Shown here: piece after piece, positions 25,229 to 33,540 of the stretch
How positions within the stretch are numbered: position 1 is the first letter of the stretch
Layout: every line of letters begins with the position of its first letter
From: Bryobacterales bacterium
Lineage (GTDB): Bacteria; Acidobacteriota; Terriglobia; Bryobacterales; Bryobacteraceae
Reading direction: 5' to 3'
DNA length: 47,157 nt
NCBI GenBank assembly: GCA_003170915.1
Contig: PMYB01000165.1
Span: 1-47,157 of the forward strand
Notes under the pieces: model-generated
What the model was told of the DNA's origin: nothing
Database searches by the model: none
What the model saw: only the letters and a program-made list of their open reading frames with translations
Program-made: the position numbers and the translations under genes

Positions 25229-26518
25229 ATGCCAGGACAGACCCGGCAGGCCGATGGTCTGCCCTACGCTGCAGTCGCCCTCCTTCTCGTAACTGTTTTC
25301 CTCCAAGGCTGCACCGCCTCCGGCGAGCGGCCGGCCAGCGCGCCGCTGCCGCTGGTCACCGTGATGGAAGTCCAAGCACGCGACGTTGCCATCTTTTCCG
25401 ATTTCGCCGCGCAAACTTACGCACGCAACATGGTGGACGTACGCAGTCGCGTGACGGGCTATGTCGACCGCTGGCTCTTCCAGCCGGGCGCGGAGGTGGC
25501 GGCCGGCCAGGTGCTGTACGTGCTCGATCTGCGGCCGTTTCAGGCCAGCGTGGAGCAGGCGCGCGGCAACCTGCGGCAGAGCGAGGCCGACCTCGATTTC
25601 GCGCGCAAGCAGGTTTCGCTGTTGCAGGCGCAGGCGAGCTTGGCCTCCGCGGAGGCCAACCTGGTGAAGGCGCAGCAGGACGACGAACGTCTCAAGCCGC
25701 TGGTCGCCGCCGACGCCGCTTCGCAGCAGGATCTCGACGCCGCCGTCGCCGCGTTGCGCGCCGCCGAAGAGACCGTGAAGGCCAACAAGGCCACCGTCGA
25801 ACAAACCGCGCTCTCCACCAAAACCCAGATCGCTTCCACCGAGGGCCGGGTCGGATCGAACCAGGGCGCGCTGCACACCGCCGAGCTGAATCTCGAGTAC
25901 GGCACCATTCGCGCGCCCATCGGCGGCCGCATCGGCGATTCGCTGGTGCCGGTGGGCGGGCTGGTGACGCCCACGGCGGCGCAACCGCTCACCACCATCG
26001 TTCCGCTCGATCCCATGTGGGTCCGCTTCCAGGTGACCGAATCGGAATACATCGCCTGGACCAAACGCGGGCAACAACTGCCGGCCGGGCAACTGACGCT
26101 GATCCTCGCCGACGGCTCCGAGTTCCCTGCCAAGGGGCGGGTCACCGACATGCTCAACCAGGTGGACCCGAAGACCGGTACGCTGGAACTCCAGGCCAGC
26201 TTCCCCAACGCCCGGCACACCCTGCTGCCCGGACAGTTCGGCCGCATTCGCGTGCAGGTGGACGAACGCAAAGACGCCATCGAGATCCCGCAGAAAGCGG
26301 TCCAGCAGGTCCAGAGTATGCAGGCCGTATACACGGTGGGCCCGGACAATAAGGCGCTCCTGCGCGCCATCGTCACCGGCAATCGCAGCGGCGAGATGTG
26401 GATCGTCGAGCAGGGCCTCAAAACCGGCGAACGCATCATCGTGGAAGGACAGTTGAAGGTGCGGCCCGGCGCCACTGTCCAGCCGCAGCCGTATCGCGAG
26501 CCGCGGCCGGGGAACTGA
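25229..26518 (+). CDS. RND efflux periplasmic adaptor (membrane fusion lipoprotein)
   Basis: A 429-residue AcrA/MexA-type adaptor. A lipoprotein signal ends at LQGC near residue 29. A barrel-sandwich (lipoyl) half GYVDRWLFQPGAEVAAGQVLYVLD is followed by a long helical hairpin rich in Ala/Glu/Gln (about 110-215), the returning lipoyl half (TIRAPIGGRIGDSLVPVGGLV) and the beta-barrel. It links the inner-membrane pump to the outer-membrane channel. First gene of a three-gene operon, 3 bases before the pump gene. No regulator gene is adjacent. Confidence 0.93.
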   Translation: MPGQTRQADGLPYAAVALLLVTVFLQGCTASGERPASAPLPLVTVMEVQARDVAIFSDFAAQTYARNMVDVRSRVTGYVDRWLFQPGAEVAAGQVLYVLDLRPFQASVEQARGNLRQSEADLDFARKQVSLLQAQASLASAEANLVKAQQDDERLKPLVAADAASQQDLDAAVAALRAAEETVKANKATVEQTALSTKTQIASTEGRVGSNQGALHTAELNLEYGTIRAPIGGRIGDSLVPVGGLVTPTAAQPLTTIVPLDPMWVRFQVTESEYIAWTKRGQQLPAGQLTLILADGSEFPAKGRVTDMLNQVDPKTGTLELQASFPNARHTLLPGQFGRIRVQVDERKDAIEIPQKAVQQVQSMQAVYTVGPDNKALLRAIVTGNRSGEMWIVEQGLKTGERIIVEGQLKVRPGATVQPQPYREPRPGN

Positions 26519-26521
26519 CGC

Positions 26522-29500
26522 ATGGCGCGATTCTTTATCGTTCACCCCATCTTCGCGATGGTGATTGCCATCATGATGGTGATACTCGGCGCCGTCGCCA
26601 TCCCCAGTCTCCCCGTGGCGGCGTATCCGGAAGTGGTGCCGCCCGTGGTCCAAATCACCACGAACTTTCTGGGCGGCAACGCGCAGGACCTCGAGAAAAC
26701 CGTGGCGCAGCCCATCGAAGAGCAGCTTGTGGGACTCGACGGCATACTCTACTATCTTTCCAGCAGCGCCAACGACGGTTCGCTCACCATTCAGGTGACG
26801 TTCAAGCTGGGCACCAACCCGGACATCGCCACCGTGCAGACGCAGAACCGCGTCAGCATCGCCATGCCGCGACTGCCTCCGGAAGTGCAGCAGCAGGGCG
26901 TCACCGTGAAGAAGGTATCGAGCGCTTTCCTGATGGCCATCAGCCTCGTCTCCACGGACAAAAGCTACGATTCGCTGTTCCTTACCAACTATGCGCAGAT
27001 CAACCTGGTGAACCAGCTCGGCAATATCGAAGGCGTGGGCGAATCGCGCCTCAGCTCGAACCAGGTCTACTCCATGCGTGTCTGGGTGAATCCGGATAAG
27101 ATGGCCATGCTCGGCATCACCGCGAGCGACGTCAGCGCGGCCATCCAGGCGCAGAACCGGCAGAATCCGGCTGGCGCCTTCGGACAACCGCCGGCCGCGG
27201 CAGGGACCGACTTCCAGTATTCGGTGAACGCGCCCGGCCGCCTGGTGGACCCGCGGCAGTTCGAGGACATCGTGCTGCGGGCCCAGCCCGACGCCGCCCT
27301 GCTGCGCCTGGGCGACATCGGGCACGTGCAACTGGGCGCTCAGACCTACAACGGCTTTAATCGCGTGGACGGCCGCGACTCGGGCAACGTCACCGTGTAC
27401 CTGTCGCCGGGAGCCAACGCCGTCCAGACAGCGGCCCGCGTGCGCCAATACCTGAACCAGATCAAGGCCGGCTTCCCCGCCGGCATGGATTACCTCGTCT
27501 CCTACGACTCCACCATGTTCGTGAACGCGGCCATCAAGGACGTGATGACCACGCTCTTCGAAGCCATTGGGCTGGTGATTCTGGTGGTGTTCATCTTCCT
27601 GCAGAGCTGGCGCGCCACTTTGATTCCGCTGCTCACGGTTCCGGTGGCCGTGGTGGGCACCCTGGCGCTGTTCCCGCTGCTGGGCTTCTCCATCAACATC
27701 ACCAGCATGTTCGGCCTGGTCCTCTCCATCGGCATCGTGGTGGACGATGCCATTGTGGTGGTGGAAGCCGTGCAGCGCCACATTGACGAAGGCATGCCGC
27801 CGCACGAGGCCACCATCCAAGCCATGAAAGAAGTGCAGGCGCCGGTGACAGCCATCGCCTTCATCCTCGCCGCCGTATTCATTCCGGTGGCGTTTCTGGG
27901 CGGCATCAGCGGGCAGATCTACCGCCAGTTCGCGCTCACCATCGCGGCTTCGGTGCTGCTCTCGGCCTTCAACGCGCTCTCGCTGAGCCCCGCGCTGAGC
28001 GCCATGATCCTGCGGCCGAAGCGGCAGGCGCGCGGTCCGCTGGCCGCCCCCTTCGGCATGTTCAACCGCGGCTTCGGCTGGGTTAAGGGCCGTTACCTGG
28101 CCGGTGTCGGCACGCTGATCCGGAAGCCGGTGCTGGCATTGGTTGGTCTGTTTTGTTTCTGGTTGGCGGCAGCCGCCATATTCCACCGGCTGCCCAACGG
28201 CTTCCTCCCGGATGAGGACCAGGGCGCCGTCTTTATTTCCGTCCGCCTTCCGGACGGCTCGTCGGTGCCGCGTGCCAATGCGGCCACGCGCAGGATCGAG
28301 AGCATTGTCGGCAGGATTCCCGGCGTCGCCGGCACGCTGACGCTCGGCGGACTGGACATCACGACGCGCACCAACAATTCCAATGTCGCCACCATCATTG
28401 CGCGGCTGACGCCCTGGGACGAGCGCCGTGCCAAGAACACGCAACTGGCGTCGATTCTCGCGGCCATGCAGAAAGAGTTCGGCAAGGTGCCGGAGGCCTT
28501 CGCCTATGCCTTCGGTCTGCCGCCCATCCTGGGCCTCAGCGCCACCGGCGGTTTCCAGTACATGCTGGAGGACCGCCTGGGCGACGATGTGCACGCGCTC
28601 GCCCAGACCGCCGATCTTGTGGTGGAGGCGGGCCGGCGGCGCCCGGAGCTGGGAACCATCCTGAGCACGTTTCGGCCCGACGTTCCGCAATACAAGGTGG
28701 ACGTGGATCTGGCTAAGGTGCAGACGCTCGGCGTTCCCGTCGCCGATGCCTATAACGCGCTGCAGACATTTCTCGGCGGCCTTTACGCCAACGACTTCAA
28801 TGCGTTCGGGCACACCTGGCAGGTGCTGGTCGAGGCCCAGCCCGAGTTCCGCACCGGACCCTCCGACGTCAACCGCTTCTATGTGCGCAGCCGCGCCGGC
28901 GATATGGTGCCGCTGGGCACCCTGGCCACGGTGCGGCCCACTACCGGACCGGATGTGATCTACCGTTACAACCGGTTTCGCAGCGTCCAGTTGCTTGGAT
29001 CGCCGGCTCCCGGATACAGCAGCGGCCAAGCCTCGGCCGCCATGGAGCAATTGTCCGCCACCACGCTCCCCGTTGGATACGGCTATGAGTGGACCGGCAC
29101 CACCTACCAGGAAAAGGAGGCGCAGGGCCACGAAGGCGTGATCTTCGGCTTCGCGGCGGTGCTGGTGTTTCTCTGTCTCGCGGCCCTGTACGAGAGCTGG
29201 TCCATTCCGCTGGCTGTGTTGCTGGCTCTTCCGCTGGGCCTTTTCGGGGCGCTGCTGGCCGTCTGGATGCGCGACTATCCCTACGACATGTACACCCAGA
29301 TCGGAATCGTGACGCTGATCGGACTGGCCGCCAAGAACGCCATTCTGATCGTGGAGTATGCGCGCATGAGTCACGAGGAAGGCAAGTCCATCGTCGACGC
29401 CGCCATGGAAGCGGCGCGGCTGCGGTTGCGGCCCATTCTGATGACCTCCTTCGCGTTCATCCTGGGCGTGGTGCCGCTGGCGCTGGCCATTGGCGCTGGA

Positions 29501-29629
29501 GCGGCTTCGCGGCGCTCGCTGGGGACGGCGGTTTTCGGCGGGATGAACGCGGCCACGTTGCTGGCGGTGTTCATCGTGCCCGTGCTCTACGTGGTGATCC
29601 AGCGGGCCGGGGAACGGAAAAAGTCATGA
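26522..29629 (+). CDS. RND efflux pump, AcrB/HAE1 type
   Basis: A 1035-residue proton-driven multidrug exporter, the full family length. It begins ARFFIVHPIFAMVIAIMMVI (TM1) and has the usual AAYPEVVPPVVQITTNFLGGNAQDLE loop. TM4 carries GLVLSIGIVVDDAIVVVEAV with the two essential aspartates; the later half has AKNAILIVEYAR. PNGFLPDEDQGA is the second periplasmic start. Probable substrates are hydrophobic drugs or natural products. It overlaps the next gene as ATGA (29626-29629). Confidence 0.95.
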   Translation: MARFFIVHPIFAMVIAIMMVILGAVAIPSLPVAAYPEVVPPVVQITTNFLGGNAQDLEKTVAQPIEEQLVGLDGILYYLSSSANDGSLTIQVTFKLGTNPDIATVQTQNRVSIAMPRLPPEVQQQGVTVKKVSSAFLMAISLVSTDKSYDSLFLTNYAQINLVNQLGNIEGVGESRLSSNQVYSMRVWVNPDKMAMLGITASDVSAAIQAQNRQNPAGAFGQPPAAAGTDFQYSVNAPGRLVDPRQFEDIVLRAQPDAALLRLGDIGHVQLGAQTYNGFNRVDGRDSGNVTVYLSPGANAVQTAARVRQYLNQIKAGFPAGMDYLVSYDSTMFVNAAIKDVMTTLFEAIGLVILVVFIFLQSWRATLIPLLTVPVAVVGTLALFPLLGFSINITSMFGLVLSIGIVVDDAIVVVEAVQRHIDEGMPPHEATIQAMKEVQAPVTAIAFILAAVFIPVAFLGGISGQIYRQFALTIAASVLLSAFNALSLSPALSAMILRPKRQARGPLAAPFGMFNRGFGWVKGRYLAGVGTLIRKPVLALVGLFCFWLAAAAIFHRLPNGFLPDEDQGAVFISVRLPDGSSVPRANAATRRIESIVGRIPGVAGTLTLGGLDITTRTNNSNVATIIARLTPWDERRAKNTQLASILAAMQKEFGKVPEAFAYAFGLPPILGLSATGGFQYMLEDRLGDDVHALAQTADLVVEAGRRRPELGTILSTFRPDVPQYKVDVDLAKVQTLGVPVADAYNALQTFLGGLYANDFNAFGHTWQVLVEAQPEFRTGPSDVNRFYVRSRAGDMVPLGTLATVRPTTGPDVIYRYNRFRSVQLLGSPAPGYSSGQASAAMEQLSATTLPVGYGYEWTGTTYQEKEAQGHEGVIFGFAAVLVFLCLAALYESWSIPLAVLLALPLGLFGALLAVWMRDYPYDMYTQIGIVTLIGLAAKNAILIVEYARMSHEEGKSIVDAAMEAARLRLRPILMTSFAFILGVVPLALAIGAGAASRRSLGTAVFGGMNAATLLAVFIVPVLYVVIQRAGERKKS

Positions 29630-31017
29630 CCAGAGCCTTACTGGCTGTGCTGTTTGCCTTGCTGCTGGCCGGTTGTGCCGTCGGGCCCAACTACAAGCGG
29701 CCGGCTGTGACCCTGCCGGACCAATACCGGGGCGCCGCCGCGGATGCTGCCTCGCTCGCCGATAAGAAATGGTCCGATTTGTTCCAGGACGACGCGCTCC
29801 GGCAACTCGTGGCGGCGGCACTCGAGCATAACTTCGATCTGGGGATCGCCTCGGAGCGCGTTCTGGAGGCCCGCGCCCAGTATCGCATTCAGCGCGCGGA
29901 CCAGTTTCCCGACCTGAGCGCGCAGGCCGGCTTCACCGCGGCGCGCGAGTCGGGAGCCAGCTCATTCTTCCCCTTGCCGCCGGGCACCAGGCTGCAGGGA
30001 AGCTACTGGCAGGCGGGCCTGGCGCTCTCCTGGGAGCTGGACCTGTGGGGCCGCCTGCGACGCCTTTCCGAATCGGCGCGGGCGCAGTACCTGGCAACCG
30101 AAGAAGGCCGGCGGGGCGTGGTGGTGTCGCTCATCGGCGACGTCGTGAACGACTACTTCCTGCTGCGCGAGCGCGATCTGGAACTGGAGATCGCAAGCCA
30201 TACACGCGACATTGCGCAGGACAACCTCCGGCTGGTCGGGTTGCGCCATACCCGCGGCGCGGTCACCGGCCTCGACGTGCACCAGGCGGAGCAATTCCTC
30301 TATACGGCGACCGCGCAGATGGCCAGCGCGCGGCGCGACATCGCGCAGACCGAGAACGCGCTGAGCCTGCTCGCGGGCAAGGCTCCCGGTGACATCGCGC
30401 GCGGGAAAGCTCTGGCCGAGCTGGAACCGGCGGATCGGGTTCCGCCAGGGCTGCCGTCGTCGCTGTTGGAACGGAGGCCGGACATTCGCCAGGCCGAGCA
30501 GGCTCTGATTGCCGCCAACGCGCGCATCGGAGCGGCCAAGGCACTCTACTTCCCGCAGATTACGCTGACCGGCTTTCTCGGCGGCCAGAGCAAGGCGCTG
30601 GCGAGTTTGTTCGACGGGCCGGAGCGGCAGCAGGAGATTGCGCCCGCGGCCCTCTTACCGCTCTTCAACGCGGGCAAGATTCGCGCCGGCGTGCGTTTTT
30701 CGGAAGCGCAGAAGCGCGAGATGGCGATGGCGTATCGGAAGACTATCTACACCGGTCTGCGCGAAGTCTCCGACGCGCTGGTGGGTTACACGGGAACGCG
30801 CGAGCAGCGCACCCAGCAGGAGCTGCTGGTGGGTGCGCTCCAGGAGACCACGCGCCTGTCGAACCTGCGTTACAAGGGCGGACTCGATAGCTATCTGCAA
30901 GTGCTCGATTCTGAGCGCAATCTGTTCCAGGGACAGCTCGTTCTCGCGCAACTCCGGCTGGCGGAGATGCAGTCGTTCGTGCAGTTGTACCGGGCGCTGG
31001 GCGGCGGCTGGCAGTAG
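29626..31017 (+). CDS. Outer-membrane efflux lipoprotein (OprM/NodT family)
   Basis: A 463-residue TolC-like channel. Signal peptide with lipobox LLAGC (Cys17), then AVGPNYKRPAV, the classical NodT start. Two homologous halves of helices and strands follow, with SWELDLWGRLRR (about 143-154) and PSSLLERRPDIRQAEQAL (about 282-299) as family markers. It forms the outer-membrane exit duct for the RND pump. The ATGA overlap with the pump gene makes coupled translation likely. Confidence 0.93.
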   Translation: MTRALLAVLFALLLAGCAVGPNYKRPAVTLPDQYRGAAADAASLADKKWSDLFQDDALRQLVAAALEHNFDLGIASERVLEARAQYRIQRADQFPDLSAQAGFTAARESGASSFFPLPPGTRLQGSYWQAGLALSWELDLWGRLRRLSESARAQYLATEEGRRGVVVSLIGDVVNDYFLLRERDLELEIASHTRDIAQDNLRLVGLRHTRGAVTGLDVHQAEQFLYTATAQMASARRDIAQTENALSLLAGKAPGDIARGKALAELEPADRVPPGLPSSLLERRPDIRQAEQALIAANARIGAAKALYFPQITLTGFLGGQSKALASLFDGPERQQEIAPAALLPLFNAGKIRAGVRFSEAQKREMAMAYRKTIYTGLREVSDALVGYTGTREQRTQQELLVGALQETTRLSNLRYKGGLDSYLQVLDSERNLFQGQLVLAQLRLAEMQSFVQLYRALGGGWQ

Positions 31018-31067
31018 AAGACCGTGAGCGCGTGCGTGGCCATGGCGCCCACCGTCGACCGAAGCCG

Positions 31068-31997
31068 TCAGTCGGCGGCGATGCGAAGATGCTCGGTGGA
31101 TTCAGCCGGCCTGGCGATCTCAATGCCGGCCATCTTTTCAATCGCGGTGACGATGCCGGCGTGGTCGTAGTCGCCTTTGCCCTCGTTCATCAGCGACATG
31201 ATCAGCCCCTGAACGATGCTGGTGAGAGGCAGCGGCACCTTATATTCTTCGGCGGCCTGCAGGGCATTCCGCAAATCTTTTTGGTGGAGGCGAATCCGGA
31301 AACCCGGTTTGAAATTGCGCGCGATCGCCATGGGCGCTTTGGCGTTCAGGACCGCGCTGCCGGCCAGACCGCCTTTGATGGCGTTGACAACCACTTCCGG
31401 GTCGAGGCCGGCTCGGGTGGCCAGCACCAGGGCTTCGCCCATCGCGGCAATGTTGCAGGCCACGATAATCTGGTTGGCGAGCTTGGTCATGTTGCCGGCG
31501 CCCACCGGACCGGTAAGGGTCACCGAAGAACCCATCAAGTGAAGGATGGGCGACAGCTTGTCGAAAACCGCCTGGTCCCCACCCACCATGATCGCCAGGG
31601 TGGCGTCGATGGCTTTGGGCTCGCCGCCGCTCACGGGCGCATCCAGGAATTCCACGCCCTTCTCCGCGCAAGCCTTGCCGACCTTCTGCGCCACGATCGG
31701 GTTGATGGAACTCATGTCCATTAGGGTGGAACCGGGCCGTGCGCCTTCGAGCACGCCATTCGGGCCAAGGACGGCCTTCTCCACGTCCGGCCCGTCGGGC
31801 AGCATGGTGATGATGATATCGGACCGTTCCGCGACGCCTTTGGCCGAAGAGCACGATGTGGCGCCGTCGGCGACCAACTCCTTGATGCCGGCGGGAAAAA
31901 TATCGTAAACCACTACCTTGTTCCCCGCCTTCAAGAGGTTTCGCGCCATGGGCCTGCCCATTACGCCGAGACCGATGAATCCTATTTTGCTGGACAT
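31068..31997 (-). CDS. 3-hydroxyisobutyrate/tartronate-semialdehyde-type dehydrogenase
   Basis: A 309-residue beta-hydroxyacid dehydrogenase. The NAD(P) motif is KIGFIGLGVMGRPMARNLL at the start; the substrate site is DAPVSGGEPKAIDATLAIMVGG; the catalytic lysine lies in AGNMTKLANQIIVA near residue 170; KDLRNALQAAEE closes the family signature. ATG 31997 is chosen for its purine-rich GGAGGG upstream and the fit to the Rossmann start. Members reduce 2-hydroxy-3-oxopropionate or oxidise 3-hydroxyisobutyrate (valine breakdown); sequence alone does not separate these. Confidence 0.88.
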   Translation of the reverse strand: MSSKIGFIGLGVMGRPMARNLLKAGNKVVVYDIFPAGIKELVADGATSCSSAKGVAERSDIIITMLPDGPDVEKAVLGPNGVLEGARPGSTLMDMSSINPIVAQKVGKACAEKGVEFLDAPVSGGEPKAIDATLAIMVGGDQAVFDKLSPILHLMGSSVTLTGPVGAGNMTKLANQIIVACNIAAMGEALVLATRAGLDPEVVVNAIKGGLAGSAVLNAKAPMAIARNFKPGFRIRLHQKDLRNALQAAEEYKVPLPLTSIVQGLIMSLMNEGKGDYDHAGIVTAIEKMAGIEIARPAESTEHLRIAAD

Positions 31998-32137
31998 TGT
32001 GGGTTTTCCCTCCTTGGGCCTTCGTGTATTTGGATGAGTCAACCGACAGCGGAGATTCACGCAGCTTCGGAGATGCCTGCGAATTACTGAAAAGATTGAC
32101 CTACATCATTTTGGCTCCCCGAGTGGGGGCTGCGGTT

Positions 32138-33082
32138 TTAGCGGGTCTTCCAGTACTCGAGCGCCGGGCCCTTGATGACATCGAACGTATCGGCGCCGGC
32201 ACGAGTTTCGAGGGCCTTCTTCTCCTCAGCCGTGAGCGGCTTGAAGTTCTGGGCCACCCGTACATCATCCTCCAGTTGGCCGATGGTGTTGAAGCCGAGC
32301 GGGCACGCCGTCACCGGCAGGCTCAGGGAATACCTCAGGCAGTCGGGCGCGCTGAACGTCCGCAACAGGAAGGCGTTGCCGAAGACCTTGATGCCGAAGA
32401 TTCCGACCCCGCGCTCGATCGCCGCCGGGAGCGCCGTCTGGATGAAGCTCATAGCGGGCGAGTCCGAATAGGACGTATCGGCGACGTGCAGCGGCATCAG
32501 CGCCGTGTCAAACCTTTCCGCGTGCTTGAGCATGGCGACATGGACCTGAGGATCGCGGCAGTTCGAGTAGCCGATGAAGCGGCACTTGCCGGCCTTCTTG
32601 GCCGCCTCGAACGCCTCGATCGCGCCGCCGGGCGCGAAAATCTGCTCCACTTCCTGCATATGGTTCACGCCGTGCATCTGCCAGAGGTCCACGTGATCCG
32701 TCCTCATCGCTTTGAGCGAGAGGTTTAATTCCTCTTCGGCTTCCCCCTTTGTCCGTTTCCCACTTTTCGTGGTGAGGAAAATGTCTTTTCGGAACGGAGG
32801 GATGGCATTGCCGTAAACCTCTTCGGCGTGGCCATCCGCATAGCTGTGAGCCATATCGAAGTAATTGATCCCCAGATCATACGCGCGGCGAACCACCGCA
32901 ACACCCTCCTCCATCGAGATTAAATGGAAGCGGGCGCCTCCCATACCGATGCAGGTGAGCTTGACCCCGGTTCTGCCCAGGGTACGCATGGGGATGTCGC
33001 CAACCTTGGGCTTTGCGGGCCTGGCGACGGCTGCGCTGCCGATGCCGGCAAATGCAGTCCCAAAAAACGTTCGTCTTCGCAT
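32138..33082 (-). CDS. Aldo/keto reductase with twin-arginine signal
   Basis: A 314-residue protein. It begins MRRRTFFGTAFAGIGSAAVA, a twin-arginine (Tat) signal, so the enzyme is probably exported folded with its cofactor. Reductase motifs: LGRTGVKLTCIGMGG, NYFDMAHSYADGHAEEVYG (Asp and Tyr), LTTKSGKRTK (Lys), LWQMHGV (His). ATG 33082 has GGAG nine bases upstream; an upstream GTG at 33097 lies on that site. A TAGAAT box stands further upstream. Divergent from the cupin gene. Confidence 0.88.
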   Translation of the reverse strand: MRRRTFFGTAFAGIGSAAVARPAKPKVGDIPMRTLGRTGVKLTCIGMGGARFHLISMEEGVAVVRRAYDLGINYFDMAHSYADGHAEEVYGNAIPPFRKDIFLTTKSGKRTKGEAEEELNLSLKAMRTDHVDLWQMHGVNHMQEVEQIFAPGGAIEAFEAAKKAGKCRFIGYSNCRDPQVHVAMLKHAERFDTALMPLHVADTSYSDSPAMSFIQTALPAAIERGVGIFGIKVFGNAFLLRTFSAPDCLRYSLSLPVTACPLGFNTIGQLEDDVRVAQNFKPLTAEEKKALETRAGADTFDVIKGPALEYWKTR

Positions 33083-33136
33083 ATGGGAGATCTCCACCTT
33101 ATTCTATCCCCGAGCGGATCATGCTACCCGGCATGT

Positions 33137-33142
33137 TAAAAT
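33137..33142 (+). promoter_or_regulatory. TAAAAT -10 box six bases before the cupin start
   Basis: TAAAAT at 33137-33142, then six bases, then ATG 33149. The predicted transcription start falls on the start codon itself; there is no room for a ribosome site. Confidence 0.45.
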
Positions 33143-33148
33143 AGGGCC

Positions 33149-33499
33149 ATGAAAATCCAAACGTGGAACGATATTGCCGAAGAGCAGTTGAATCCACTTG
33201 CCGGGCGCAAAGCCCTTCACGGCACAGCCATCACCGTGGCGCATTTCCGTTTTGACAAAGGCAACAAGGTGGCGTCGCACCACCATATCAACGATCAGGT
33301 CACCATTGTCGAAAAAGGCGCGGTGCGCATGGTCGTAGGCGACGAAGAATTTGTGCTCAAAGCGGGCCAGATGGTCCACGTGGCGCCGGATATCCCGCAC
33401 GGCAACGAAGCTCTGGAAGACACCGTCATCATGGAGCTTTTCTCGCCGATTCGGGAAGACTGGATTAAAGGCGACGATTCGTACTTGCGCCAGAAGTGA
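33149..33499 (+). CDS. Single-domain cupin protein
   Basis: A 116-residue cupin. Motif 1: SHHHINDQVTIVEKGAVRMVVG, with three histidines and a Gln/Glu as metal ligands. Motif 2: GQMVHVAPDIPHGNEALED, with the last histidine. A small beta-barrel of this sort usually binds Fe, Mn or Zn and acts as an isomerase, dioxygenase or sugar-binding regulator. The neighbours do not pin the role down; the transketolase gene next to it hints at sugar metabolism. Confidence 0.82.
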   Translation: MKIQTWNDIAEEQLNPLAGRKALHGTAITVAHFRFDKGNKVASHHHINDQVTIVEKGAVRMVVGDEEFVLKAGQMVHVAPDIPHGNEALEDTVIMELFSPIREDWIKGDDSYLRQK

Positions 33500-33505
33500 A
33501 AAAGT

Positions 33506-33529
33506 GGGGCAGGCGGTGCCGCCTGCCCC
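33506..33529. terminator. Strong GC hairpin between convergent genes
   Basis: GGGGCAGGCGG and CCGCCTGCCCC pair over 11 bases with a two-base TG centre. It lies 6 bases after the cupin stop and 11 bases beyond the convergent transketolase stop, so it probably ends both transcripts. An A-run (AAAAAG) precedes it, which is a T-run for the minus-strand transcript. It could also be one copy of a dispersed palindromic repeat. Confidence 0.6.
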
Positions 33530-33540
33530 CAACCTGCCGG

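Noticed and set aside
25166-29374. Open frame of about 1400 codons on the strand opposite the RND adaptor and pump genes
   Set aside because: It mirrors two unmistakable genes, is very rich in His, Arg, Gly and Asp as expected of GC-rich antisense frames, and has no recognisable domain.
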